Source: Smithella sp. PtaU1.Bin162 (GTDB lineage: Bacteria > Desulfobacterota > Syntrophia > Syntrophales > Smithellaceae). Taken from it: a stretch of DNA of 37,063 nt. Shown one piece after another: positions 6,555 to 15,050 of the stretch. Under the pieces are notes generated by a model. It ran no database searches. It saw only the letters and a program-made list of their open reading frames with translations, and was not told the origin of the DNA. Each line of letters starts with the position of its first letter. Position 1 is the first letter of the stretch. The position numbers were made by a program, and so were the translations under genes. The stretch spans positions 1 to 37,063 of the forward strand of contig MVRV01000122.1 of NCBI GenBank assembly GCA_002068015.1, in the 5' to 3' direction.

Positions 6555-8510
6555 CTAAGATTGGCTCTTGTTTTTCATTTTCCGGTACAAGGTCATGCGG
6601 GAAATTTGCAGACAATTGGCAGCAAGACTTACATTGCCATGGCATTCGTTTAATTTTTCAAAAATCGTTTCACGGGTAAGGGTTTTGCCAAGTTTCTCTT
6701 TGATAAACATCGACCGTACTCCAGGGGAGGCCTTTTTAGGTTCCGGAAGTTGAATATCATTAACCGTTATGGTATCCTCTTCACATAATAAAATGGTTCG
6801 CTCAATCGTGCTTCTCAGCTCGCGAATGTTACCCGGCCAAGAATAATCCCTTAGTTTGTTGAGGGCCTCAGAAGTAAAATTGATTTGCCGAGAATGACGA
6901 CGAAGGAAATGTTCTGCCAGCAGTGCAATATCTTCTTTTCGTTCTTTAAGTGGTGGCAGAAAAATATCTATGCCATTTATCCGGTAGAAAAGATCCTGGC
7001 GAAATCGCCCTTCTTCTACTTCCTGGCGTAAATCTTTGTGAGTGGCACAGATCACCCTGATGTTGACGGAAATAGTTTTATGTGAACCAATACGGGTAAT
7101 TGTATCCTCTTCAAGAACCCGGAGCAGATAAGCCTGGACTTCAAGAGGCATATCCCCTATTTCATCCAGAAACAGAGTACCGCCATTGGCTGCTTCGAAC
7201 TTTCCTATTCTTCCCCCCCGTTGAGCACCGGTAAAAGAGCCTTCTTCATAACCGAACAGTTCAGAGGCAGTCAATTCCTTAGGCATTGCCGCACAATTCA
7301 TGGAGACAAAGGGATAGCCGTTGCGACGGCTATTATTGTGGATGGACTGAGCCAGGACTTCCTTTCCTGTTCCCGTTTCACCGGTTATCAAGACAGGGGA
7401 ATCACATTGCGACACTTTCTCCGCTAATTGAATGGTTTTTCGAAGCGCCGGGCTCTGACCCACCATGGAGGAAAAGGTGTAGCGCGTTCCGGAGGGCAGG
7501 CTTTCCTGTTTTACGGTCTTCTTCCCGGCTTGGTCTAACCGAAAAAAGGCACACCCCCCGATATGAGCAGCATCGATGATCCAGGAATGTGTTGTCACAA
7601 TAAAACGTTGGCCTGTCCTACGGCAGACCACGTCAAATGATTGATTAGATTTGTTAAAAAACCCCTGCCCGTTTGTCATACTGAAAACAATTTCAAGGCT
7701 GTCCCCCACCAAATTAGAGGGAAACATATTTCGGGCCAAGGAGTTCATCCTTGTGATTCTGCCTGACTGGTTATAAATTATCCCGGGCTGATCAATTTTT
7801 TGAAATATAAGCTCAAATAGAGAAGGAAATTCCCTTTCCAGCCGCCCTTGAAGATTTTTTTCAATTTCCCTTACCTGGCTGACTACCCAATTTAAATTGT
7901 TGGCTTCAATCATGTGGCTATCACCTGAGATGGTCAGCACCCCTAAAATAGTACCTGACACCCTGTCGCGAATTGGCGCGGAAGAACAAGCATATTGATG
8001 CCACCCGCTGCAGTAATGTTCCCAAGCGAATACTTGCATTGGACTACCACACACAAGAGCCGTTCCAATTCCGTTTGTTCCCGCGGCGGTTTCACTCCAA
8101 TCGGCCCCGGGTAAAAAATGCGTTTTTTCGCTTTTATTAAAAGAGCGGTTGCCGCCGTAACGTCCGTCTAAAATTGCGCCTGTTTCATCGCTCAAGCATA
8201 CTACCATTGTATGGTTTGACGGAAACGTCGCGGATATTTCTTCCATATAAGGAGTAACGGTCTGCATTAAGAACGGACGTCTCGCCCGTTCTTCTCTTAA
8301 TTGGATTTCATGATATTTCAAAGGGGCAGTCTGCATATCGGTCATTACGCCGTATTGCTTTGATCTCTGCCACGATGACAAAATGGGAACACGCGGTGTA
8401 TTAGAAGAATGCGCCCCATTATTTACAAAATCGGCCCGAGCAGATTCCAAATGGTTTAATAGCAAACCAAATTCTTTTACAGAGACGAAAGGTCGGTTAT
8501 TGGACATCAT
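6555..8510 (-). CDS. AcoR-type sigma-54-dependent activator (regulator 1)
   Basis: 651 residues with the layout of AcoR-like enhancer-binding proteins: an N-terminal GAF-like sensory domain (about 75-215, with AGTNGIGTAL and HYCSGWHQYACSSAPI), a short PAS-like segment (about 235-320), a sigma-54 AAA+ domain (about 345-570) and a C-terminal Fis-type helix-turn-helix (LAANCLQISRMTLYRKM). Walker A is GETGTGKE (377-384), Walker [11 protein letters not shown]. The sigma-54 contact loop is GSFTGA (424-429) rather than GAFTGA. It probably senses a small metabolite and opens promoters such as those at 4420 and 6323. It lies downstream of the thiolase on the same strand across a 224-base gap that shows no clear terminator. 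The start has a G-rich GGGGGGTG site five bases upstream. Confidence 0.9.
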   Translation of the reverse strand: MMSNNRPFVSVKEFGLLLNHLESARADFVNNGAHSSNTPRVPILSSWQRSKQYGVMTDMQTAPLKYHEIQLREERARRPFLMQTVTPYMEEISATFPSNHTMVVCLSDETGAILDGRYGGNRSFNKSEKTHFLPGADWSETAAGTNGIGTALVCGSPMQVFAWEHYCSGWHQYACSSAPIRDRVSGTILGVLTISGDSHMIEANNLNWVVSQVREIEKNLQGRLEREFPSLFELIFQKIDQPGIIYNQSGRITRMNSLARNMFPSNLVGDSLEIVFSMTNGQGFFNKSNQSFDVVCRRTGQRFIVTTHSWIIDAAHIGGCAFFRLDQAGKKTVKQESLPSGTRYTFSSMVGQSPALRKTIQLAEKVSQCDSPVLITGETGTGKEVLAQSIHNNSRRNGYPFVSMNCAAMPKELTASELFGYEEGSFTGAQRGGRIGKFEAANGGTLFLDEIGDMPLEVQAYLLRVLEEDTITRIGSHKTISVNIRVICATHKDLRQEVEEGRFRQDLFYRINGIDIFLPPLKERKEDIALLAEHFLRRHSRQINFTSEALNKLRDYSWPGNIRELRSTIERTILLCEEDTITVNDIQLPEPKKASPGVRSMFIKEKLGKTLTRETIFEKLNECHGNVSLAANCLQISRMTLYRKMKNKSQS

Positions 8511-8734
8511 AAAAGCACCCCCCGGAGTTATTCTACATAATGCTTCAAACCAAAATGATCACGCAGGCAACACCGCTTTTTTTATATCTCAAAACAATAA
8601 AAAAGGGAATAATTATTAACCGCAATCAACGGGTTAAATGATGCGCCAAGCTAAAAAATGTGATAAGTTATAAATTGCATTTCAAGTAAAAAATATCGCT
8701 TTTACCCGCAGTTTATAGAGATCGGTTAATATGA

Positions 8735-9904
8735 TTATTCCCGTGTCAGAAGAAGCGAAGCCCCCTGTCCGCCACCAACGCAAAAGGAGACTAACCCCAG
8801 ATGAGCATCACGACGCTTCATTTCGTATACCAACTTGGTGGCCACTATTACACCTGACGCAGCCAGGGGATGCCCCAAAGCGATTGCTCCTCCGTTAACA
8901 TTCAATATATCCATGTTTAAACTTAGTTCTCTGATACAGGGGATTGACTGAGCTGCAAAAGCCTCGTTCAATTCGATGAGGTCAATATCCTCCATTTTTA
9001 CCCCGGTCTTAGCTAAAAGCTTCCTTGTGGCAAAAATCGGACCGACCCCCATAATGTTGGGGTCTACACCCACTGAAGTAAAGCCCTTAAAGTTAGCTAA
9101 AATCTCCAGCCCCATGGCCTTTGCCTTGCTTTTCTCCATAATTACCATGGCCCCTGCTCCATCATTCATTGGTGAACTGTTCCCCGCCGTTACTATCCCG
9201 TTTTTCTTAAAGGCTGGCGGCAATTTTGCCAAGGTTTCCAAGGTTAAATCCGCACGTAATGATTCATCTTTATTAACCAGTAGTGATTTCCCCTTCCCGT
9301 GAGGTACCTCCACTGGTATAATCTGATCGTTGAAATATCCTGCATCCCATGCCCTGGCTGCCTTCTGGTGGCTCAACAGGGCAAATTCATCCAATTCCTG
9401 ACGCTTCAGATTATATTTAACCGCCACATTTTCCGCAGTCATACCCATAGAAGGATCGCCTATTGCCTGGGGAGACGTCTGAAAGGTTATAAACTTTGGA
9501 TTTGCTACTGCATAAGCCGCTGATGGTTTTTCCATAACATATGATCGTCGGGAATCGCTTTCCACTCCGCCAGCAACGACAATATCAGCATGACCGACCT
9601 GGATCATAATTGCGGCATAGTATATGGAATTCAGGGATGTAGCACACTGACGGTCCAGTGTAATACCTGGCACCTCAATAGGAAGTCCCGCTTCCAGGGC
9701 AACCATACGTGCCATATTAGCAATTTCATTGTTAAACAGGTTTCCATAAATTACATCTTCGATCTCAGTTGGGTCTATCTTGGCACGTTTTACAGCCTCT
9801 TTTACTGTCAGCGCCCCCAAGATATGAGCCGGTACTGGCGCCAGAACTCCCCGGCATCTGCCCACTGGTGTACGTACTGCTGAGACTATTACAGCTTCTC
9901 TCAT
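8735..9904 (-). CDS. acetyl-CoA C-acyltransferase (thiolase)
   Basis: 389 residues, normal for a tetrameric degradative or biosynthetic thiolase. It cleaves 3-ketoacyl-CoA with CoA to acetyl-CoA plus a shortened acyl-CoA, or the reverse. The three catalytic centres are intact: nucleophilic C87 in DRQCATS, H345 in GGAIALGHPLAASG, and the acid/base C375 in CVGGGQG; NEAFA is also present. It follows the 3-hydroxyacyl-CoA dehydrogenase gene by 59 bases on the same strand, so the last two beta-oxidation steps are paired. An AAGG site precedes the ATG. Chain-length preference cannot be read from sequence; acetoacetyl-CoA or 3-ketohexanoyl-CoA are reasonable candidates given the neighbours. Confidence 0.92.
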   Translation of the reverse strand: MREAVIVSAVRTPVGRCRGVLAPVPAHILGALTVKEAVKRAKIDPTEIEDVIYGNLFNNEIANMARMVALEAGLPIEVPGITLDRQCATSLNSIYYAAIMIQVGHADIVVAGGVESDSRRSYVMEKPSAAYAVANPKFITFQTSPQAIGDPSMGMTAENVAVKYNLKRQELDEFALLSHQKAARAWDAGYFNDQIIPVEVPHGKGKSLLVNKDESLRADLTLETLAKLPPAFKKNGIVTAGNSSPMNDGAGAMVIMEKSKAKAMGLEILANFKGFTSVGVDPNIMGVGPIFATRKLLAKTGVKMEDIDLIELNEAFAAQSIPCIRELSLNMDILNVNGGAIALGHPLAASGVIVATKLVYEMKRRDAHLGLVSFCVGGGQGASLLLTRE

Positions 9905-9963
9905 CGGTTTAACCTTCTTTCTCTTATTTATTTTTATAATCCCTAGATATGGAGATATTTTTA

Positions 9964-10830
9964 TTACTTGTAATTATAAAATCCTTTTCGAGTTTTCTGG
10001 CCATATTCTCCGGCCTTGAATTTTTGCTCTAATAATGGTACCGGTGTATCCTCTGGTTTACCCGTTTCTTCAAAGCGCCCCTGTTTTATATAGTAATAGA
10101 GATCTAAGCCTGTCAGATCCATAAGCTTGAATGGGCCCATAGGATGGTTCAGGGCGCCTACCACAGCGGCGTCGATGTCTTCAACTGAGGCTATTCCATG
10201 CTCAGCCAAATAAAGAGCCTCATCGTTGATTGCCATAAGAATCCGATTGACCACAAAACCATAAATCTCCTTAGTAATAAGCACTGGAGTTTTGTCTAGT
10301 CTCCTGCACAGATCCATAGTAACCTGCACCGTCTCCTCCGAAGTGTGTGGGCCTTTTACCACTTCAACAACTTTCATTACCAAGGCCGGATTGAAGTAAT
10401 GCATATTTAAAACCTTTTCTGGTCGTGAAGTCGCATCTACCACCTTAGAACTGGCAATGAATGAACTGTTTGTAGCGAGAATTGCATGGGAAGGGGCATT
10501 CTTGTCCATCACAGCAAACAAATTTCTCTTCAGTTCTAGTTTCTCTGTCGCTGCTTCGATGACAAAGCCGGCGTCCTTGACCGCTTCCGCCAGGTTGGTG
10601 ATGAACGATATGTTCTTTCGGGCTGCTTCTGCTACAGCCTGGGACATCTTTCCTTTGACTACTCTTTCGGGAAGGTATTTGTCCGTAAAGGCCTGCGCTT
10701 TTGCCAGTGCTTCTTGGGAAACATCAACGCAAACCGTTTTATAGCCTTGGATAGCTGCGTTCAGGGAAATCTGGTGTCCCATATTTCCAGCTCCGACAAC
10801 GCATATTTTTTTAATATCTTCAACCTTCAT
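9964..10830 (-). CDS. 3-hydroxyacyl-CoA dehydrogenase
   Basis: About 288 residues, the size of single-domain 3-hydroxybutyryl-CoA dehydrogenases. It oxidises 3-hydroxyacyl-CoA with NAD(P)+ or runs in reverse. An N-terminal Rossmann fold starts CVVGAGNMGHQ (GxGxxG), the catalytic His lies in MHYFNPALVMKVVE, and the C-terminal domain has GFVVNRIL and KGFYNYK at the end. I start at the ATG at 10830 because GGAGG lies eight bases upstream; the in-frame ATG at 10845 has no ribosome site. Fifty-nine bases ahead of the thiolase and 357 bases after the acyl-CoA dehydrogenase. Close to the Hbd/PaaH group; exact substrate unknown. Confidence 0.92.
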   Translation of the reverse strand: MKVEDIKKICVVGAGNMGHQISLNAAIQGYKTVCVDVSQEALAKAQAFTDKYLPERVVKGKMSQAVAEAARKNISFITNLAEAVKDAGFVIEAATEKLELKRNLFAVMDKNAPSHAILATNSSFIASSKVVDATSRPEKVLNMHYFNPALVMKVVEVVKGPHTSEETVQVTMDLCRRLDKTPVLITKEIYGFVVNRILMAINDEALYLAEHGIASVEDIDAAVVGALNHPMGPFKLMDLTGLDLYYYIKQGRFEETGKPEDTPVPLLEQKFKAGEYGQKTRKGFYNYK

Positions 10831-11187
10831 AATACTTGCCTCCATATTAATTATCTATTTTCTTAATGTAATCATAATGGACTATATAAGCTTCAGATTT
10901 CACTTTATTTATATATTTCTTATTTTATACTCAAAAACATCTGGGTAGGAATCTATAACCGATGTGTCTCCCACCTTACTCAACTCTAGTACTGCCCGGA
11001 CATTGAGAACAATATTTTGCAAGTAGTACCGGGCAGATAGCAGCTTTCCGTTATAGAAGTTATAATAGTAATGTCCACTACCTAATTCCTCTATCTTTTC
11101 CTTTATAACTGTCTAAGACATCCCGATCCCGCTTTGTTGTCTCCACCAACGAGCTTTTCTATTTTTTTGATGGTGGATCAAGGTTGT
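10831..11187. other. 357-base gap with a GC-rich dyad
   Basis: No gene recognised. It contains the inverted repeat CTGCCCGG (10992-10999) / CCGGGCAG (11029-11036) around a 29-base loop, the strongest structure in the gap. No T-run follows on the minus strand. It may separate expression of the acyl-CoA dehydrogenase from the downstream hydroxyacyl-CoA dehydrogenase and thiolase. I found no sigma-54-like site here. Confidence 0.45.
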
Positions 11188-13005
11188 CTATACGGCGAAT
11201 CCGTCTTCGGATATCCGCATCGCACTTGTGTCGTCCTTCGTCAAGACTTCACATTTTGCCGGAACGAGGGCTGTTGTGCGCTTGATAAAGAACACGGCGC
11301 TTTCTATCTTTCCCGAATAGAAGGCCTTTTCCTGATCCGTTGTCGCCTGGGGCAGTTTCTTCGATGCAACGGTTGCCATCACCATGTGACACCACCCCAG
11401 AAGGGTATCACCTACGCAGTTGAGGAAATCGCTTGCGGCAATGAGCGGAACATAGGGATTTATCTTCATGAGGCCGGCAAAATCCATAGACGTTTTCACG
11501 ATGGTATCAAGGGCGGTCTCCACGATTTCCGTTTCATCCTTAAAGAGGCCCATTTCCTTTGCCGGAACAAGACTGGCTTTTGCTTCCGAGATGAGATTCA
11601 TGAAGCAAAGGCCCTTTTTCATGCCAAGTTTCCGCCCCAGCAGGTCGAGGGCCTGGATACCGTTAGTGCCTTCAAAGATCATGTTGATTTTCTGATCGCG
11701 CATCATCTGTTCCACAGGGTATTCACGGCAGAAACCATAGCCACCGTAAGTCTGAACGGATAGGTCATTGACCACCATTCCCATCTCGGTACAGTACGCT
11801 TTTACAATCGGTGTCAGGACCTCAATCATGCCCTGCCACTTTTCGGTTTCTTCTCCCGTAGTTGCTGCTTTCTCCCTGTCCATGGCATAATAACAGTACA
11901 GACAAAGGAAGCGGATCCCTTCAACAAGGGATTTCTGTTTGATGAGCATCCTTCTTACATCGGGATGCTGGATAATCGGAACACGAACCGTGGTATCCTT
12001 TGATAGAATATTGGAACCCTGAACACGTTCTTTTGCATAAGCCAAGGCGTGAAGGTAGCCTGCCGTAGCCAGTGAGACACCCATCATGCCGGTAGTCTGC
12101 CGTTCCTCGTTCATCATGTGGAACATGACCTTCATGCCTTCCCGCTCTTGTCCCATGAGATAACCGATACATTTGCCATTCTCACCGAAGTTCAGCGTGC
12201 AGGTTGCGTTTCCGTGAATACCCATCTTGCTTTCGATATTTCCTGTGGCGACATCGTTTCCATCACCCAGTGAACCATCGGTGTTCACGCGGATCTTGGG
12301 AACGACGAATATGGAGATGCCCTTGGTACCAGGATCATCTCCCTCGATCCTAGCCAGGACGGTGTGAATAATATTCTCTGTCAAATCGTGGTCGCCTGCG
12401 GAGATGAAGCACTTCGTTCCTGTAATCGAGAAGGTTCCATCGGGGTTTCTTTTGGCCGAGGTTTTCAGGGCACCGACATCGGAACCTGCGCCGGGTTCCG
12501 TCAGACACATCGTGCCTCCCCATGTGCCGTCGAACATCTTGGCGAGATATATATTCTTCAATTCTTCGGAGCAGAATTTCTCTACCAGTTTCGCCGCGCC
12601 GTGGGTTAGCAAGGGATACATGACAAACGCCTGGTTGCAGGCCTGAAACATATTTATACAGGCGGCTCCGACTATCTCAGGCAGTCCCTGTCCGCCGACA
12701 TCGGGGCTATCCGCCGCGCTGAACCAGCCACCCTCGGCATAAAGTTTCCACAACCGATGGTAGGCTTCCGGGGCATAAACTTTGCCGTCCTTGAAGACCG
12801 CTTCCACCGGTTTCCTGTGGACTTCGTCTGGATATGTCGGGGCAATCTCATTTTCTGCAAATTTGACCGCTGCATCAAGAACCATATTGACCATGTCGGT
12901 ATCATGATTCTCAAAGGGCGCTTTCCCTAAAAGTGTTTCACCGATATTCAACACCTCATGAAGTATGAATCTGGCATCTCTTTCATCAACCCACTGGCTT
13001 GCCAT
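11188..13005 (-). CDS. acyl-CoA dehydrogenase, long type with extra C-terminal domain
   Basis: 605 residues, well beyond the ~380 of standard acyl-CoA dehydrogenases; the extra C-terminal ~120 residues match the domain found in DmdC (3-methylmercaptopropionyl-CoA dehydrogenase)-like proteins. It introduces a 2,3-double bond into an acyl-CoA using FAD and passes electrons to ETF. Visible: CLTEPGAGSDVGALKTSA (FAD/substrate middle domain), YGGYGFCREYPVEQMMRD and the catalytic Glu in MIFEGTNGIQALDLLGRKLG. It starts 16 bases after the BKACE stop, so the two are certainly co-transcribed. No ETF genes are in the window. Many proteins of this type are misnamed for one substrate; here the acyl chain is unknown. 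Confidence 0.9.
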   Translation of the reverse strand: MASQWVDERDARFILHEVLNIGETLLGKAPFENHDTDMVNMVLDAAVKFAENEIAPTYPDEVHRKPVEAVFKDGKVYAPEAYHRLWKLYAEGGWFSAADSPDVGGQGLPEIVGAACINMFQACNQAFVMYPLLTHGAAKLVEKFCSEELKNIYLAKMFDGTWGGTMCLTEPGAGSDVGALKTSAKRNPDGTFSITGTKCFISAGDHDLTENIIHTVLARIEGDDPGTKGISIFVVPKIRVNTDGSLGDGNDVATGNIESKMGIHGNATCTLNFGENGKCIGYLMGQEREGMKVMFHMMNEERQTTGMMGVSLATAGYLHALAYAKERVQGSNILSKDTTVRVPIIQHPDVRRMLIKQKSLVEGIRFLCLYCYYAMDREKAATTGEETEKWQGMIEVLTPIVKAYCTEMGMVVNDLSVQTYGGYGFCREYPVEQMMRDQKINMIFEGTNGIQALDLLGRKLGMKKGLCFMNLISEAKASLVPAKEMGLFKDETEIVETALDTIVKTSMDFAGLMKINPYVPLIAASDFLNCVGDTLLGWCHMVMATVASKKLPQATTDQEKAFYSGKIESAVFFIKRTTALVPAKCEVLTKDDTSAMRISEDGFAV

Positions 13006-13021
13006 AAATATTTTCCTCTCG

Positions 13022-13939
13022 CTATAGTTTCTTCAGTCCTAAAATCTCCCTCGCCTCTTCCGTCGTGGCTGGCTCGAAATCTAATTCCCGCATGATCCTC
13101 ACCATTTTCTCCACCAATTCTCCATTGTTCTTTGTCTTTTGCTTACGGTTGAGCATCAGGTTGTCCTCCATGCCTACCCGCACATTACCTCTCAATAATA
13201 ACGCCTGAGTACAGATGGGAAACTCGGCACGCCCAGCACCGAACGCTGACCACACGTAGTTCCCCGGACCGATAAGCCGGTCGGCGGTTGTTAGCAGATT
13301 AATTAGATCGTAAGGGGTTGAACCGATACCTCCCAAGATGCCGGTTACAAACTGCAAATAAACTGGAGGTTTAATGAAGCCTGCCTGTATCAGATAGGCC
13401 AAATTAGAGAGGTGCCCTGTATCGTAAGCCTCAAACTCCGGCTTGGTCCCATTTTCTGCCATAATGGGAAGCATCGCTTTCAGATCGGCAAAACTATTTT
13501 GGAAGATGGCACCTTCCAGCATCTTCAGCATCGCGCTTTCCCAAGGATATTTGAACTCTTTATATTTCTCGCCAATGACAAATACTCCCCAATTTATGGA
13601 TCCCAGATTGCAGGAAGCCAGCTCCGGCTTGAACCGTGGAACCACCGATAACCGCTGCTCTACCGTCATTCCCGCGCCACCGCCCGTGGTAAGACAAATA
13701 ATGAGTTCCTTATTCTTTTCACGAATGAGATCAATAATCTCCTGAAAGATATTAAGATCCGGCGAGGGCATGCCGTTCTCCGGATTGCGGGCATGGATAT
13801 GAACCACCGCCGCTCCCGCAGCAGCCGCATCCAGCGCATTCTGGGCGATCTGTAGGGGTGTGATGGGAAGGTACTCCGACATAGTGGGAATATTAATAGA
13901 TCCGGTTATCGCACATGTAACAATACGTTTATTGCTCAT
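13022..13939 (-). CDS. beta-keto acid cleavage enzyme (BKACE, DUF849)
   Basis: 305 residues, the normal length. The family, typified by Kce of lysine fermentation, uses Zn2+ to convert a beta-keto acid plus acetyl-CoA into acetoacetate plus the corresponding acyl-CoA. The zinc ligands H47 and H49 are visible in VVHIHARNP, and the C-terminal RVGMEDN segment carries the conserved Glu. The start has an AGGAGGTG site. It lies between the SDR and the long acyl-CoA dehydrogenase, so it may launch a beta-keto acid into beta-oxidation without spending ATP. The substrate pocket residues differ between family subgroups and I cannot assign the acid. A decayed paralogue lies at 5579-5831. Confidence 0.9.
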   Translation of the reverse strand: MSNKRIVTCAITGSINIPTMSEYLPITPLQIAQNALDAAAAGAAVVHIHARNPENGMPSPDLNIFQEIIDLIREKNKELIICLTTGGGAGMTVEQRLSVVPRFKPELASCNLGSINWGVFVIGEKYKEFKYPWESAMLKMLEGAIFQNSFADLKAMLPIMAENGTKPEFEAYDTGHLSNLAYLIQAGFIKPPVYLQFVTGILGGIGSTPYDLINLLTTADRLIGPGNYVWSAFGAGRAEFPICTQALLLRGNVRVGMEDNLMLNRKQKTKNNGELVEKMVRIMRELDFEPATTEEAREILGLKKL

Positions 13940-14049
13940 AAATCTTCACCTCCTAATTTTATGTTATTTTATTTTTACTCCCGTCAAAACCACAAACGGG
14001 CTGTCCCAACCGGAACAGCAGTGAGTTGCCGACGACCATAACAAGAAAG

Positions 14050-14069
14050 CAGGGAGTGATACGTCCCTG
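14050..14069. other. small dyad between SDR and BKACE genes
   Basis: CAGGGA (14050-14055) and TCCCTG (14064-14069) with an 8-base spacer lie in the 195-base gap between the SDR end and the BKACE start. No T-run follows. Possible RNA hairpin; low weight. Confidence 0.25.
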
Positions 14070-14134
14070 AAAAGGGGTATTAGACGCATACTCCACATCT
14101 TGGAAATATTGGTTTGGAAATGAAATCTGCTTTC

Positions 14135-14911
14135 TCAGTTGAGAGTCAAACCACCGTCTACACTGAATACCGCACCTGTAACATACCTTGAAGCGTCAGA
14201 AGCCAGATATACCACTATGCCGGCAATCTCGCCTACTGTGCCGAGTCGGCGCATTGAGATAGTTTTAACAAAGCGCTCCAATATCTGTGGATCGCTTAAT
14301 TCCTTTTCATTTAGCGACGTCATTACATATCCCGGGCATACGCAATTGACTCGCAGGTTATAACGCGCCCACTCCAATGCCAATACTTTGGAAAGCTGAA
14401 TGGCCCCCGCTTTACTGATATAATAGGGAGCAACATTAACTTCCTGCTTCAACCCCGCCGCCGATGAGATATTGATGATGCTGCCGCTCCTGCGCTCAAT
14501 CATATGTTTCCCAACCATCTGGCAGAGGAAAAATATCCCTTTGAGATTCAGATTTAAGGTGGCATCCCATTCCTCTTCGGTTACTTCAACAGCCTTCTTG
14601 GTTATTCCGATTCCAGCATTGTTTACCAGTATATCGATTTGTCCCATCTCCTTAACGGCATAAGAGACCAGCTTCTCGATCCCTTTCACTGTCGAAACGT
14701 CGGCTGCAACGGACAGTGCTTTTCGTCCCATCATTTCGATTTCTTTTGCAACCTTTTCGCAATCAGCGGGTGTACGGCTGACTACGATAATGTCAGCCCC
14801 CGCTTGCGCTAGACCCATAGCCATGCCGTACCCCAATCCTTTGGTCGCCCCGGTAACCATTGCTACCCGTCCGGTTAAGTCCATGCTGGGTATCTTGTCT
14901 GACTCTTTCAA
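14135..14911 (-). CDS. SDR family oxidoreductase
   Basis: About 258 residues, the classical SDR size. NAD(P)-dependent alcohol/ketone interconversion, probably of a hydroxy- or ketoacyl intermediate. Visible: TGATKGLGYG (TGxxxGxG), the NNAG motif, the catalytic Ser in NISSAAG and Tyr/Lys in YYISK, and the C-terminal SVDGG. I choose TTG at 14911 as start: AGGAGAG sits six bases before it and the protein then begins MKESDKIPSMDLTGRVAM. Alternatives are an ATG at 14884 (poor site) and an ATG or TTG further upstream that would add an atypical N-tail. It lies between the AbfD-like dehydratase and BKACE. With intact active site it may supply the beta-keto acid that BKACE cleaves; this is inference. 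Confidence 0.88.
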   Translation of the reverse strand: MKESDKIPSMDLTGRVAMVTGATKGLGYGMAMGLAQAGADIIVVSRTPADCEKVAKEIEMMGRKALSVAADVSTVKGIEKLVSYAVKEMGQIDILVNNAGIGITKKAVEVTEEEWDATLNLNLKGIFFLCQMVGKHMIERRSGSIINISSAAGLKQEVNVAPYYISKAGAIQLSKVLALEWARYNLRVNCVCPGYVMTSLNEKELSDPQILERFVKTISMRRLGTVGEIAGIVVYLASDASRYVTGAVFSVDGGLTLN

Positions 14912-14999
14912 GATGATCTCTCCTGCTACATATCGGTGTTGATGTTTATGCTCAAACATACCCTTATCAAGGCAATAGAACAAATTACTCTTTGTTTTT

Positions 15000-15040
15000 C
15001 CAGAGCAAGGGGGCAGGGCTAACTTGTCTCCCTGCTCTGG
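15000..15040 (-). other. GC-rich hairpin after the AbfD-like gene
   Basis: CCAGAGCA-AGGG pairs with CCCTGCTCTGG with one bulged base and a loop of about 18 bases, starting 11 bases beyond the dehydratase stop. Reading along the minus strand no T-run follows, so partial termination or 3'-end protection of the upstream message is more likely than full termination. Confidence 0.4.
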
Positions 15041-15050
15041 AATTAGACAT

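Noticed and set aside
11134-11763. 209-codon plus-strand frame overlapping the acyl-CoA dehydrogenase
   Set aside because: It is antisense to a well-supported gene, has an unlikely composition and matches no family; treated as a shadow.
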